Below, one piece after another: positions 42,077 to 50,779 of a DNA stretch of 64,000 nucleotides; position 1 is the stretch's first letter, and each line of letters begins with the position of its first letter. Both the position numbers and the translations under genes were made by a program. The DNA lies in contig JACRLC010000069.1 in the NCBI GenBank assembly GCA_016235425.1, positions 1-64,000 on the forward strand. Direction: 5' to 3'. The notes beneath the pieces are model-generated. The model was not told where the DNA came from, ran no database searches, and was given only the letters and a program-made list of their open reading frames with translations. The stretch comes from Chloroflexota bacterium (GTDB taxonomy: Bacteria > Chloroflexota > Anaerolineae > Anaerolineales > Villigracilaceae).

Positions 42077-42862
42077 TTAACTGCTTGCGCCGCTGTATCT
42101 TTTTAATCCCGCTTTCCAAACATTTGAAGCAATCCAAAAACTGACGATGCCAACTCCGATAAATATCAGCACCCGACTGATTTCCAGATCGCCGCGCAGG
42201 GCCTGGAGTGGAATGGTCGTTGCCACCGCGATGGGGATGATGAAGGTGACGATGATCCTCAACCATACCGGATAGACTGTCACAGGGTAACGGCCTGCGT
42301 CGAGGAGGGCTTGCAGGATGGTGACATTGTTATCAAATTTGGTGAACCAGAATGTCAGGGCGATCAGCACGATCCAAAGGCTGTAGATGACGATCGCTCC
42401 CGAAACGGCCAGCAGGATAAAGGTCAGGGTGCTGAGCGGGGTGGTTATATCGCCGGACATGTTGATGCCCACCACGATCAAAATGATCGCGAGCACCAGG
42501 TCCCAAATCCGCCAGACGGTGATGCGCGAGAATGTGGTGAGGAACATGCTGTTGACCGGCTGCAGGAGGGTGTAATCCATCGAGCCGTCGCGGATGCTCT
42601 GGTTGAATTTTTCTGTGTTGGGCCAGATGAGCGCGGCCATCAATGTGTTGACGAGGCGGAAGACGCCCAGCAGGGCAATCAATTCGCCGGGGCCCCATCC
42701 GCCGAGGGTCTCTGTGTTGTTGAAGATGATGCTCAAGCCGAGCAGTTCCCAGCCGAGCCACATCAGGTTGAGCAGGATATTGACAACCGTATCGGCGCGA
42801 TAAGCCAGCGACATCTGTATGTTGAGTTTGAGCAGGTTTTGGAGCAATTTCAGGTAATGCAT
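42077..42862 (-). CDS. ABC-2 type permease
   Basis: 261 aa from ATG 42862, two bases after the stop of the paired permease. Six hydrophobic segments; SIRDGSMDYTLLQPVNSMF is the characteristic coupling region of DUF990-type ABC-2 permeases. Pairs with the next permease and the ATPase at 43839-44819 as an exporter. Substrate unknown. Confidence 0.85.
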   Translation of the reverse strand: MHYLKLLQNLLKLNIQMSLAYRADTVVNILLNLMWLGWELLGLSIIFNNTETLGGWGPGELIALLGVFRLVNTLMAALIWPNTEKFNQSIRDGSMDYTLLQPVNSMFLTTFSRITVWRIWDLVLAIILIVVGINMSGDITTPLSTLTFILLAVSGAIVIYSLWIVLIALTFWFTKFDNNVTILQALLDAGRYPVTVYPVWLRIIVTFIIPIAVATTIPLQALRGDLEISRVLIFIGVGIVSFWIASNVWKAGLKRYSGASS

Positions 42863-42864
42863 CG

Positions 42865-43662
42865 TTACGCTCCCACTGCAGAGTAGCGCTTCACGCCTTC
42901 GCGCCACACCCAGTTGAAAAGGAAATACGAGATCGGGAGCCAGATGAGCGCGACGATATAGCCTTCAATGATTTGCCCCGGTGAAAGTTTTCCGAGGATC
43001 AATTGGATTGGGTAATACAACGAAAACTGAAATGGCAAGTAACGGGCAATACTCTGGATAATCGGTGGCATGAGCGTGAGCGGGACGAATTGCCCTGAAA
43101 ACAGGAGGAAGAGCGCAAAGTAGAACTCGCTGATCGAATAGACGCGCGTTGTCCAGAAGGCCACGGATGTGACGGATGCGGAAATCAAAAAGGCGATAAT
43201 GAATCCGAGCATCATGGCAGGAATGGCAAGCGCGATGCCCTGCCAGGTCACACTGCTGAAATTGGGTTGGAACAGGAAGAACAGGACGATCCAGATGGGG
43301 ATGAGTCCCATGATGGACAATGCCTTGAAGGCGATATTATTGACCAGTGTATTGGTCAACATCGGATGGATGGGGCGAATCAATTCACTGGAAAGCGATC
43401 CGTCCTGAACCTTGTAGGCAAAGATATGGAGCGTGATGTTGCTCGTGATCTGGTCAACGATCAGGAGCGTCATGTAATAAGTCACGAAGTCGTTGGCCGT
43501 CAATCCGTTGACATCCCCTTTGCTGGCGGCGATGCTTGTCCACACGGCGAGGTAGATGATGGGGGAGACCAGCCAATAAAGAAGGTACATGAGCAGGTTG
43601 GCGCGGTATTGCCATTGTTCCGCCCAGTTGACCTGCCAGAGGCGTTTGAAGATTTTTAGCAT
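42865..43662 (-). CDS. ABC-2 type permease
   Basis: 265 aa, six membrane segments, with VQDGSLSSELIRPIHPMLTN equivalent to the coupling segment of its partner. Second half of the heterodimeric ABC-2 permease; encoded between the ATPase and the other permease. Confidence 0.85.
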   Translation of the reverse strand: MLKIFKRLWQVNWAEQWQYRANLLMYLLYWLVSPIIYLAVWTSIAASKGDVNGLTANDFVTYYMTLLIVDQITSNITLHIFAYKVQDGSLSSELIRPIHPMLTNTLVNNIAFKALSIMGLIPIWIVLFFLFQPNFSSVTWQGIALAIPAMMLGFIIAFLISASVTSVAFWTTRVYSISEFYFALFLLFSGQFVPLTLMPPIIQSIARYLPFQFSLYYPIQLILGKLSPGQIIEGYIVALIWLPISYFLFNWVWREGVKRYSAVGA

Positions 43663-43676
43663 AATTAATTCCCTTT

Positions 43677-43721
43677 GGAGTCAAGCGGCTTGCCGCTTGC
43701 AGGAGCAAGCTCCTGCACTCC
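43677..43721. repeat. three-way-junction GGAGT/ACTCC element
   Basis: GGAGT (43677-43681), hairpin CAAGCGGC-TT-GCCGCTTG (43682-43699), hairpin CAGGAGC-AA-GCTCCTG (43700-43715), C, ACTCC (43717-43721). Same plan as 28591-28641 with unrelated stem sequences. Confidence 0.7.
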
Positions 43722-43751
43722 AGATTTACCCACTGATGTTACGCAGGTCTC

Positions 43752-43830
43752 TCCCTCATCCCCAACCCTTCCCCCGAAGGGGGAAGGGAGTCCCCTCTCC
43801 CTTCGGGAGAGGGCTAGGGTGAGGGCGCGT
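43752..43830. repeat. CCCTCTCCC palindromic repeat
   Basis: CCCTCATCCCCAACCCTTCCCCCGAAGGGGG and CCCCTCTCCCTTCGGGAGAGGGCTAGGGTGAGGG type text, two nested palindromes in tandem. Related copies lie at 36000-36035 and, in frame within genes, at 47018-47059 and 48438-48470. Confidence 0.75.
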
Positions 43831-43838
43831 AAGGTGGG

Positions 43839-44819
43839 TTACTCATTAAACGCGCGTTCGATCACATCTTCGATGGGCGGATCGGCGATGGTGATGTCGT
43901 GGATGGGCAGATCAGCCAGAAGCCGGGAGGTGACGCGGGTGACTTCGTCCGCGCGGACCCGGATGTATCGCTTCTCCGCATCCTCTTCGTTTTGGACCTC
44001 GGAGCCATATCCGCTTAAATCGTGAGAATCAGCTTCTGACAGTCTGATCCCAATTAATTTGAACGGGGCAATCCTGCGCGAGAGGTCGTTGATGCCGCCG
44101 TCATATTTGAGATTGCCGTGATGGATGATGATGATGCGTTCGCACAAGGCAGTGACATCGGCCATGTAGTGACTGGTGAGCAGAATGGTCGCGCCCGTGC
44201 GGCGGTTGTACTCGCGCAGGAATTCGCGGATGCGCGCCTGGCCGGTAATATCGAGGCCGATGGTGGGCTCATCGAGGAAGAGGACTTTGGGGCGGTGAAG
44301 CAGACCCGCGGCGATCTCGCATTTCATTCGTTCGCCGAGCGAGAGATTGCGGACGGGTTTTTTCATCAGCGGCTCGAGTTCCAGTAATTCGTCTAGTTCC
44401 TTGTAGGTCTTTTTATATTCATTGTCGGGGAGGCGGTAGATGGCCTGGTTGAGCAGGAATGAATCCGCGGCGGGGATGTCCCACGAGAGGCGGTTGCGCT
44501 GTCCCATGACGAGGGTCATCGAGCGCAGGTAATCTGGTTTGAGTTCCCAGGGTGTGAAGCCCAGGACATTGGCTTTGCCGCCTGTGGGATGGAGCAGGCC
44601 GGAGAGCATCTTGAGCGTGGTGGTTTTGCCTGCGCCATTCGGCCCAAGAAAGCCGACGATCTCTCCCGGCTCGATCCGAAAACTGACCTTTTGCACCGCG
44701 TTCACGTCTTTGTATTTGCGTTTGAAGAAACTTCGCACCGCCGCGCCAAATCCGCCTTCGCGTTCGGGGACCTTGTACGTTTTGCTCAATTGTTCAACGA
44801 AAATGGACTCTGTTGACAT
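43839..44819 (-). CDS. ABC-2 exporter ATPase
   Basis: 326 aa. Walker A GPNGAGKTT, Q-loop VMGQRNRLSWDIP, signature LSLGERMKCEIA, Walker B VLFLDEPTIGLD, switch His in LLTSHY. The N-terminal insertion with a FFKRKY motif is typical of ATPases paired with DUF990-type permeases. C-terminal 80 residues form a regulatory domain. Heads the three-gene exporter operon, with repeats in the 176-bp gap to the permeases. Confidence 0.9.
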   Translation of the reverse strand: MSTESIFVEQLSKTYKVPEREGGFGAAVRSFFKRKYKDVNAVQKVSFRIEPGEIVGFLGPNGAGKTTTLKMLSGLLHPTGGKANVLGFTPWELKPDYLRSMTLVMGQRNRLSWDIPAADSFLLNQAIYRLPDNEYKKTYKELDELLELEPLMKKPVRNLSLGERMKCEIAAGLLHRPKVLFLDEPTIGLDITGQARIREFLREYNRRTGATILLTSHYMADVTALCERIIIIHHGNLKYDGGINDLSRRIAPFKLIGIRLSEADSHDLSGYGSEVQNEEDAEKRYIRVRADEVTRVTSRLLADLPIHDITIADPPIEDVIERAFNE

Positions 44820-44820
44820 A

Positions 44821-44851
44821 AAAAAATCGCTCCTATTGGAAGAGCGATTTT
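44821..44851 (-). terminator. terminator of the FAD oxidoreductase gene
   Basis: AAAATCGCT/AGCGATTTT stem (44823-44831, 44843-44851) followed by T-run on the minus strand. Confidence 0.75.
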
Positions 44852-44872
44852 ATCATTAATAGAACAAAAGTG

Positions 44873-45979
44873 CTAGACGAGTCCCCGCCGTTCGAGCGCC
44901 TTGCGCGTCATCGGACGAAGGTCGCGGCCGAAGGTGCAGGTACGGGTGAAGGTCCTTTCGCTGAACTCGTTGCGCAGTTGGTGATAGCGGCTCATGGACT
45001 GCTCCCAGGATTTTTCTCCCGACAGGAACGCGTGCAATTCATCTGCGAGGAAAACTGCGTGCGTGCCGGCCTGATCAATTCCCTGCCCGGACCACGGATC
45101 CATGACCATGGCCGCGTCGCCCACCAACGCCCAGCCCCCTCCAAATGGAATTCGCATGTAGCCGGGGATGCTTCCTGTGCCGCGCACCGGCCCTTCGCGC
45201 CCCGCCTTCGCCAGGCGGTCCGCAAAAGCAGACATGGCTTGCAGCTCCCTCAGCAACTGACCTTCCGGGTCGCGCTTGAAGTTTCCGAATTCATCGATTG
45301 GCACCGAGATGGCCGTCAGGGTTAATCCGCCGTCGCAGGGGAAGACGTACGCCAGATGATTGCCTCGATAATGATATTCTGCGGCGGGCCCATCCTTCTG
45401 TTCGACACCGCGAAAATAGGCATAATACATGGCGCGGTTGACAGGCTCTTCGCGTTCGACCTGAGGCCCGACTTCGCGCGCGACGAACGAATGAATTCCA
45501 TCCGCCCCAATCACGCTTCTCGCGCGGACCTCGTAACTGCTCCCGTTTTCGATCCACTTCACCCCGACAATTTGTTCACCCTCCCGCAGGAGACCGTCTA
45601 CTTTTGCGCCCTCGTGCAAATCAACACCGGGCACGCTCCTCGCGCGGCGAACGAGGATATCGTCCAGTGCGATTCGGCGGACACACAGATAGAAGGGGAA
45701 ATCCTCTGGCTCTGTGACAGGTTCGGGGAAAATGATTCCGTCCACCACGTTGTAGTCGGTGGCAAGGTGCGGCGCGACCGCCAGAACCTCGTCGAGCACT
45801 CCCATGCGTTGGAACGCGCGCAAGGCCGGGGCGCGGAAAAAGTGAGTGGAGAGTGTATCGCTGGGAAAATGCGCGCGGTCGAGGAGCAGGACACGATGCC
45901 CGTGCCGGGCAAGTAATGTGGCGGTTATTGTCCCCGCCACGCGCGCACCGATAATGATCGCATCATGTATTTCGTTCAT
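44873..45979 (-). CDS. FAD-dependent oxidoreductase (geranylgeranyl reductase/PHBH-like)
   Basis: 368 aa. N-terminal Rossmann motif AIIIGARVAGTITATLLARHG, middle GADGIHSFVAREVG, and the second FAD motif ALVGDAAMVMDPWSGQGIDQAGTHA, the usual set of class A flavin monooxygenases and geranylgeranyl reductases. Note the first motif reads GARVAG rather than GxGxxG, as is common in this group. Substrate unknown. Confidence 0.85.
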   Translation of the reverse strand: MNEIHDAIIIGARVAGTITATLLARHGHRVLLLDRAHFPSDTLSTHFFRAPALRAFQRMGVLDEVLAVAPHLATDYNVVDGIIFPEPVTEPEDFPFYLCVRRIALDDILVRRARSVPGVDLHEGAKVDGLLREGEQIVGVKWIENGSSYEVRARSVIGADGIHSFVAREVGPQVEREEPVNRAMYYAYFRGVEQKDGPAAEYHYRGNHLAYVFPCDGGLTLTAISVPIDEFGNFKRDPEGQLLRELQAMSAFADRLAKAGREGPVRGTGSIPGYMRIPFGGGWALVGDAAMVMDPWSGQGIDQAGTHAVFLADELHAFLSGEKSWEQSMSRYHQLRNEFSERTFTRTCTFGRDLRPMTRKALERRGLV

Positions 45980-46009
45980 CGCAACACCTCACGAATAAAT
46001 TTGGTTGCT

Positions 46010-46171
46010 GTCATCCTGAGGGCGCGCTTGGCCTGCCCCGATGCTCTTTCGGGGTGCGACCGAAGGATCTCAACTACGACGAGGGAGACCCTTCAGTTGC
46101 ACGGAACGCTCCTTCACCTGTGCCTGCCCTGTCCCGTCCGGGACCGGACGGGACAGGGCAGGCAGGATGAC
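46010..46171. repeat. palindromic element bounded by GTCATCCTG/CAGGATGAC
   Basis: Terminal arms GTCATCCTG and CAGGATGAC enclose a CCCCGA...TCGGGG hairpin and a perfect 21-bp palindrome (46121-46141/46144-46164) with a two-base loop. It lies between the flavoprotein start and the kynU stop. Confidence 0.75.
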
Positions 46172-46180
46172 ATGCTCACT

Positions 46181-47482
46181 TTATGTAACAGTCAACCTTT
46201 GCTTTGGATACTTCTCGAATCGCTTCTCTTCCATTACTTTGCGGACGCGGTCGAAGCCTTCCCAGATCTCAACATACGATGTGTACAACGGTGCGAAGCC
46301 GAGACGGATGTTATCGGGTTCGCGGAAATCGGGGATGACGTTCATCTCCTCGATCAATACGCGATTGATGCGGTAGCCTTCTTCGTGGCGGATGCTGATG
46401 TGGGAGCCGCGTTTGGCGGGATCACGCGGGGAGCCGAGAGAAAAGCCAAATGGCGCAAGCAGGTTATCGGTCAGGAATGAAGCGTATTCCGTCATTACAA
46501 CGGATTTGGTGCGGATGGCGGTCATGCCTGCCTGGAGGATAGGGTCGAGGGCGGTTTCCATCGTCAACAACGAAAGCATGGGCTGGGTGCCTGCGAGGAA
46601 ACGGTTGACGCCGGGCGCGGGGATGTAGTCGAGGCTGAAGGCGAAAGGCTGGTTCTGCCCCCACCAACCCCAAATGGGCGAAGTGACTTTTTCCTGAATC
46701 GCTTTGTTGACGTAAAGAAACGCGGGCGCGCCGGGGCCGCCGTTGAGATATTTGTAGGTGCAGCCGATGGCAAAATCTGCATTGCAATCGTCGAGCGCGA
46801 CGGGAACCACACCGACGGAATGGCTCAAATCCCAAAGCACGAGCGCGCCTTTGCGATGCGCCATGTCGGTGATGCGTCTCATATCGTAGAGATAGCCGCT
46901 CTTGAAGAGAACGTGGGAGAGTGTGACGAGGGCGGTATCCTCGTTGATGGCTGATTCAAGCGCGGCGAGATCGGGCGTGAGCTCGCCATCTCTTGAGCCG
47001 ATGCGGATGATTTCATATCCCTCACCCCTAATCCCTCTCCCGAAAGGAGAGGGAGATAGCGTTTGGACACAACCTTGCAGGATGTACAAATCCGAGGGGA
47101 AGTTCATCGTATCTGTGACAATCCGCTTCTTTTCTGGACTGGCAGCCAGCGCGGCCATCGTGAGTTTATACAAGTTGACGGAGGTTGTGTCGCTGACCAA
47201 CACCTGCCCCGGCGCGGCGCCGATGAGCTGGCCGATCTTGTCGCCGACGCGTGCGGGCGCTTCCCACCAGCCTTTGTTCCAGCCGCGGATGAGGTCCGCA
47301 CCCCATTCTTCTTCGACGATTTGTTTCGCGCGTTCAACCGCGGCCTTTGGCAGGCGGCCAAGTGAATTGCCATCGAGGTAGACGAGGTCGGGATCGGGAA
47401 TGACGAATTGCCCGCGATAGGAGGCGAGTTTGTCCTGCTTGTCTAACTCAAGAGCGTAGTCGCGGGAGGAGAGGAAGGTCAT
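46181..47482 (-). CDS. kynU: kynureninase
   Basis: PLP enzyme that splits kynurenine to anthranilate and alanine. 433 aa from ATG 47482 (AAAGGAA five bases upstream); an upstream ATG at 47509 lies in a repeat. Visible: LDGNSLGRLPKAA, DTTSVNLYKL, TDTMNFPSDLYILQG, WDLSHSVG, and the PLP lysine in CTYKYLNGGPGAPAFLYV. A 14-residue insert (LSPSPFGRGIRGEG) after ILQGCVQT is encoded by a palindromic repeat at 47018-47059. No other kynurenine-pathway gene is adjacent. Confidence 0.93.
   Translation of the reverse strand: MTFLSSRDYALELDKQDKLASYRGQFVIPDPDLVYLDGNSLGRLPKAAVERAKQIVEEEWGADLIRGWNKGWWEAPARVGDKIGQLIGAAPGQVLVSDTTSVNLYKLTMAALAASPEKKRIVTDTMNFPSDLYILQGCVQTLSPSPFGRGIRGEGYEIIRIGSRDGELTPDLAALESAINEDTALVTLSHVLFKSGYLYDMRRITDMAHRKGALVLWDLSHSVGVVPVALDDCNADFAIGCTYKYLNGGPGAPAFLYVNKAIQEKVTSPIWGWWGQNQPFAFSLDYIPAPGVNRFLAGTQPMLSLLTMETALDPILQAGMTAIRTKSVVMTEYASFLTDNLLAPFGFSLGSPRDPAKRGSHISIRHEEGYRINRVLIEEMNVIPDFREPDNIRLGFAPLYTSYVEIWEGFDRVRKVMEEKRFEKYPKQRLTVT
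47018..47059. repeat. CCCTCTCCC palindrome inserted in kynU
   Basis: CTCACCCCTAATCCCTCTCCC and GAAAGGAGAGGGAG text, 42 bp, exactly in frame, adding 14 residues to a surface loop. Confidence 0.8.
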
Positions 47483-47489
47483 AAATTCC

Positions 47490-47560
47490 TTTTCAAACAC
47501 GAAGGACATAAAGTACTCAAAGGTTTTCCTTTGTGTCCCTTCGTGCTCTTTGTGTTTAAG
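47490..47560. repeat. CACGAAGG...CCTTCGTG palindrome between GMC and kynU
   Basis: AACACGAAGGACATAAAG and CTTTGTGTCCCTTCGTG arms flank an AAAGG/CCTTT core. Overlaps the region upstream of the kynU start and the GMC stop region. Confidence 0.65.
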
Positions 47561-49160
47561 ATTTTCGCTGTATTTTGCTCATCGCGTACTCCGCCAGCGC
47601 CGTAATTGTAAGCGACGGATTCACACCCGGATTCGCCGGCATGACCGAACCGTCAATGATGTACATTCCGGGATAATGATGCACTTCAAAGTTTTCGTTT
47701 ACCACGCCGTCCGAAGCATCCTTTCCAATCGGCGCACCGCCGAGGATGTGGGCGGTCGTTGGCAGGCCCAATAAATTCTCGCCGACCGAACCGAGCGCCA
47801 CGCCGTTCGTGCGCTTCGCAAATTCCTTCGTCAACCCGTGTGAGCCTTCCACTTGCGCGTTGATCTCGTAGCCGGGTTCCTTCTCTGCCACCATGCCCTG
47901 CCTGAAAAGCGTGAAAAGGCTTCGTCCGTTTCGCAGGCGCATTCGATTGTCCGCGTGCTGCATGACGAGCAGGATGGTCACGTTGTGCGCCCAGCCGGGC
48001 AGGATCAGCGCCTTCGCAAAATCAATGGGATGCGTGACGACCCAGCCGATGAAACGCAAAATCCGCATCGGCACCGGCACATCCTTGTCAATCAGCGGCG
48101 CGGCGAGGAAACGCATCAGCGACGATCCATCGGGATAGCGCACAGGCTCGATGCGCGTGATCTCATCGTGGTTGTAAATGGACGAGATCGAAACACCCTC
48201 CGAATAATTGATATTGGACTTTCTTGCCACCGCGCCGAGCAGGCCCTCGGAATTTGTCCGCACCATGTCGCCGAGCCGCGGCGAAAGATTCGGCAACGAT
48301 CTTTTGACGTCGCGCAGATTCAGGAGCAGCTTCATTGTGCCCAACACTCCCGCAGACAAGATCACGCGTCTGGCCTGGACCCTCTTCCGGGTCCCGATAA
48401 AGAGGCGGGTACTCGTCTGGTAGGTGATCTCGTAAAGTCCCTCGCCCTCCGGGAGAGGGGTTGGGGTGAGAGGTCTGATATCCACAACTTCCGCTTCTGC
48501 AACAACCTTTGCCCCGTTCTTCTCTGCAAAATAAAGATAATTTTTGGGAAGTGTATTCTTGGCATTGTATCTGCATCCCACCATGCACGCGCCGCAATGC
48601 TGGCATCCCGCGCGGTCGGGGCCTTCGCCGCCAAAGTATGGGTCAGGGACGGTTTCGCCCTCTTCGCCGAAAAATGCGCCAACGTCCGTGGTGCGGAAGG
48701 TGTGAGCCATACCGCGTTCCTGGGCCATTTCCCTCAAGATGAAATCGGCTTTCCATAATTTGGGATTGCGCGCCACGCCGAGCATTCTCTTGGCCGTCTC
48801 ATAATGCGGACGCAGGATCTCGCCCCATTTCAAGTTTTGATTCCACGCGGGCGTCGCGAAGGTTTCATCGGTCGGCACTTCAAGCACGTTTGCATAACCG
48901 AGGCTTCCGCCACCCACGCCCGCGCCGTGCAGAACCATCACGCCTTTGAGAATGCTGATCTGCAAGATGCCATACGCGCGCAAAGCGGGAAGCCAGAGAT
49001 ATTTCCAGAACTGCCAGTTGGATTTGGCAAAGTCTGTGTCGTTGTAGCGTTTGCCTTTTTCAAGGACAAGCACGGAATAGCCCTTTTCGGTGAGTCTCAT
49101 TGCCGAGGCGCTTCCCCCAAAGCCCGAACCAATGATCACATAATCATAGATTTGATCCAT
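47556..49160 (-). CDS. GMC-family oxidoreductase with cysteine cluster
   Basis: 534 aa. FAD motif IIGSGFGGSASAMRL, GAGVGGGSLGYANVL, and C-terminal HILGGAPIGKD...GMYIIDGSVMPANPGVNPSLTITALAEY typical of the cholesterol-oxidase-like GMC branch. Cys186-x2-Cys189-x2-Cys192-x3-Cys196 (CQHCGACMVGC) is a ferredoxin-like motif. An 11-residue insert LTPTPLPEGEG (231-241) is encoded by a palindromic repeat at 48438-48470. Substrate likely a sterol- or alcohol-like compound; unknown. Confidence 0.87.
   Translation of the reverse strand: MDQIYDYVIIGSGFGGSASAMRLTEKGYSVLVLEKGKRYNDTDFAKSNWQFWKYLWLPALRAYGILQISILKGVMVLHGAGVGGGSLGYANVLEVPTDETFATPAWNQNLKWGEILRPHYETAKRMLGVARNPKLWKADFILREMAQERGMAHTFRTTDVGAFFGEEGETVPDPYFGGEGPDRAGCQHCGACMVGCRYNAKNTLPKNYLYFAEKNGAKVVAEAEVVDIRPLTPTPLPEGEGLYEITYQTSTRLFIGTRKRVQARRVILSAGVLGTMKLLLNLRDVKRSLPNLSPRLGDMVRTNSEGLLGAVARKSNINYSEGVSISSIYNHDEITRIEPVRYPDGSSLMRFLAAPLIDKDVPVPMRILRFIGWVVTHPIDFAKALILPGWAHNVTILLVMQHADNRMRLRNGRSLFTLFRQGMVAEKEPGYEINAQVEGSHGLTKEFAKRTNGVALGSVGENLLGLPTTAHILGGAPIGKDASDGVVNENFEVHHYPGMYIIDGSVMPANPGVNPSLTITALAEYAMSKIQRKS
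48438..48470. repeat. CCCTC palindrome inserted in the GMC gene
   Basis: CCCTCGCCCTCCGGGAGAGGGGTTGGGGTGAG-type text read in frame between two strands of the FAD domain. Confidence 0.8.
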
Positions 49161-49268
49161 GTCTGTGCCCTCCGCGGCGAGTTGGGACGATTATAGCATT
49201 TGATTTGACGCATCGAATCGCCTCTTGAAATAATTTTGATTCGGCATACCATGAAAGGTGGAGGACAC

Positions 49269-49949
49269 ATGAGCCGTATGGCAATCTTCTTTCTGGTTGT
49301 GATCACGCTGGGGCTGACAATCCTTTTGGCCCTGCTTGGACTGGCGACTCTCCGATCCAATTTGCTTGGCTGGTTCCTTCTCGTTTCAGGTCTCATTTAT
49401 TTCTTCGGAATAGTGATTGTTTACTGGGTTCGCAGAATTCGATTTTGGGGGCCTCGGGCAGGCGGAGAAATGCTAAAAGAGGAACGAAACGATTGGTCGT
49501 TTTGGCTGATCGTCGTCGGCATGATCGCTGCGTTTTACCTGCCTCCAATTGAATATCTCTTTTTCGCCGCCGTTTTGCCGCGTCTCGTTTGGATGCAAGT
49601 TATTGGTTTATTCCTCATATTTTTCGGCTCGGTTCTTTTCGTATGGGCGCGTCGAGTGCTCGGAAACTTTTATTCGGGGCATGTCTCGGTGGTGGAAGGC
49701 CAGCAATTGGTGCAGAGCGGCCCGTATCGTTTTATCCGTCATCCTGCCTATGCGGGATATTTGCTGATGGCACTCGGTCTCGCGGTCGGGTATTCCAGCC
49801 TGGCAGGATTGGCGGCCATCCTGTTTGTTCTACTGCCCTCCGTGATTTATCGCATCCGCGTTGAGGACAAATTGCTGGCTGAACATTTTGGCGCGCAATT
49901 CAAAGCGTACACTGCCAGAACCAGGCGGCTGCTCCCCGGCGTTTGGTAG
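49269..49949 (+). CDS. isoprenylcysteine carboxyl methyltransferase-like membrane protein
   Basis: 226 aa from ATG 49269 (GGAGG eight bases upstream). Five to six membrane segments; C-terminal motif QLVQSGPYRFIRHPAYAGYLL and VEDKLLAEHFGAQFKAYTARTRRLLPGVW is the SAM-binding signature of ICMT/PEMT-type methyltransferases. Bacterial substrates are mostly unknown. First of three plus-strand genes with a soluble methyltransferase and an ATC-hydrolase-like gene. Confidence 0.82.
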   Translation: MSRMAIFFLVVITLGLTILLALLGLATLRSNLLGWFLLVSGLIYFFGIVIVYWVRRIRFWGPRAGGEMLKEERNDWSFWLIVVGMIAAFYLPPIEYLFFAAVLPRLVWMQVIGLFLIFFGSVLFVWARRVLGNFYSGHVSVVEGQQLVQSGPYRFIRHPAYAGYLLMALGLAVGYSSLAGLAAILFVLLPSVIYRIRVEDKLLAEHFGAQFKAYTARTRRLLPGVW

Positions 49950-49963
49950 AAAGACTCACGGCC

Positions 49964-50770
49964 ATGCCTGATATTGACGTTCGAAAATTGAAAGGCGTTG
50001 CTGAAACCCTGCTCGTCCCGCTGGCGTGCCGCGCCATCGAATCCATCCGCCCGGATGCCATCCTTCACGACCCGCGTGCTGTGGAAGTGTACAACGCGCT
50101 CGGTGGCAATCCCGAGTTCCTGATGGGCATGCGCGGCGCCGACAAGTTGGTCACGGTAATGCGCGCCCGCCAGTTCGATGCGTTTGCCCGCGCCTTTCTC
50201 GCCAAAAATCCCGCCGGGCTGGTGGTGGATCTTGGCTGTGGATTGGACACGCGCTTCGACCGTCTCGACGATGGACAGTTACATTGGCTTGGTGTGGATT
50301 TGCCCGAAGTCATCGAACTGCGCCGAAAAGTTCTCCCAGATGGCGAGCGTTCCAAAACCATCGCGCAATCCATGCTCGAATTTTCCTGGCTTGATGAGGT
50401 TGCGCGTCAGAACAAACCTGTTATCTTTCTGGCGGAGGGTGTGTTCCCCTATTTCAGCACCGCCGATGTCAGACCTCTCGTGATGGCGATGGCGGCGCGT
50501 TTCCCTGGCGGGGAACTGGTCTTCGATGCGGCATCCCCCTTCCTCTCGCGGCATCACAACCGTACCAGTTCCGTGCTGAAACGCTCCGGGGTTCGTATCC
50601 TTTGGGATGCCAAAAATCCCCAGGAAATTGAAACCTGGGGACTGTGCCTGCTCGATCACTGGTATTACTTCGACACGTCCGAACCGCGCCTGGGCGCTTT
50701 CGGCTGGATGCGTTTTATCCCGTTCATGGCGAAATCAACCGGCATTTTCCACTACCGTTTGGGAAAGTGA
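49964..50770 (+). CDS. PPM1/LCMT-family SAM-dependent methyltransferase
   Basis: 268 aa from ATG 49964, 14 bases after the previous stop. VVDLGCGLDTRFDRL is the SAM motif I of the leucine carboxyl methyltransferase family; FLAEGVFPYFS and the upstream RARQFD also fit. In actinobacterial and Chloroflexi relatives such enzymes methylate small molecules as well as proteins. Substrate unknown. Confidence 0.82.
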   Translation: MPDIDVRKLKGVAETLLVPLACRAIESIRPDAILHDPRAVEVYNALGGNPEFLMGMRGADKLVTVMRARQFDAFARAFLAKNPAGLVVDLGCGLDTRFDRLDDGQLHWLGVDLPEVIELRRKVLPDGERSKTIAQSMLEFSWLDEVARQNKPVIFLAEGVFPYFSTADVRPLVMAMAARFPGGELVFDAASPFLSRHHNRTSSVLKRSGVRILWDAKNPQEIETWGLCLLDHWYYFDTSEPRLGAFGWMRFIPFMAKSTGIFHYRLGK

Positions 50771-50779
50771 CTGACTGCC

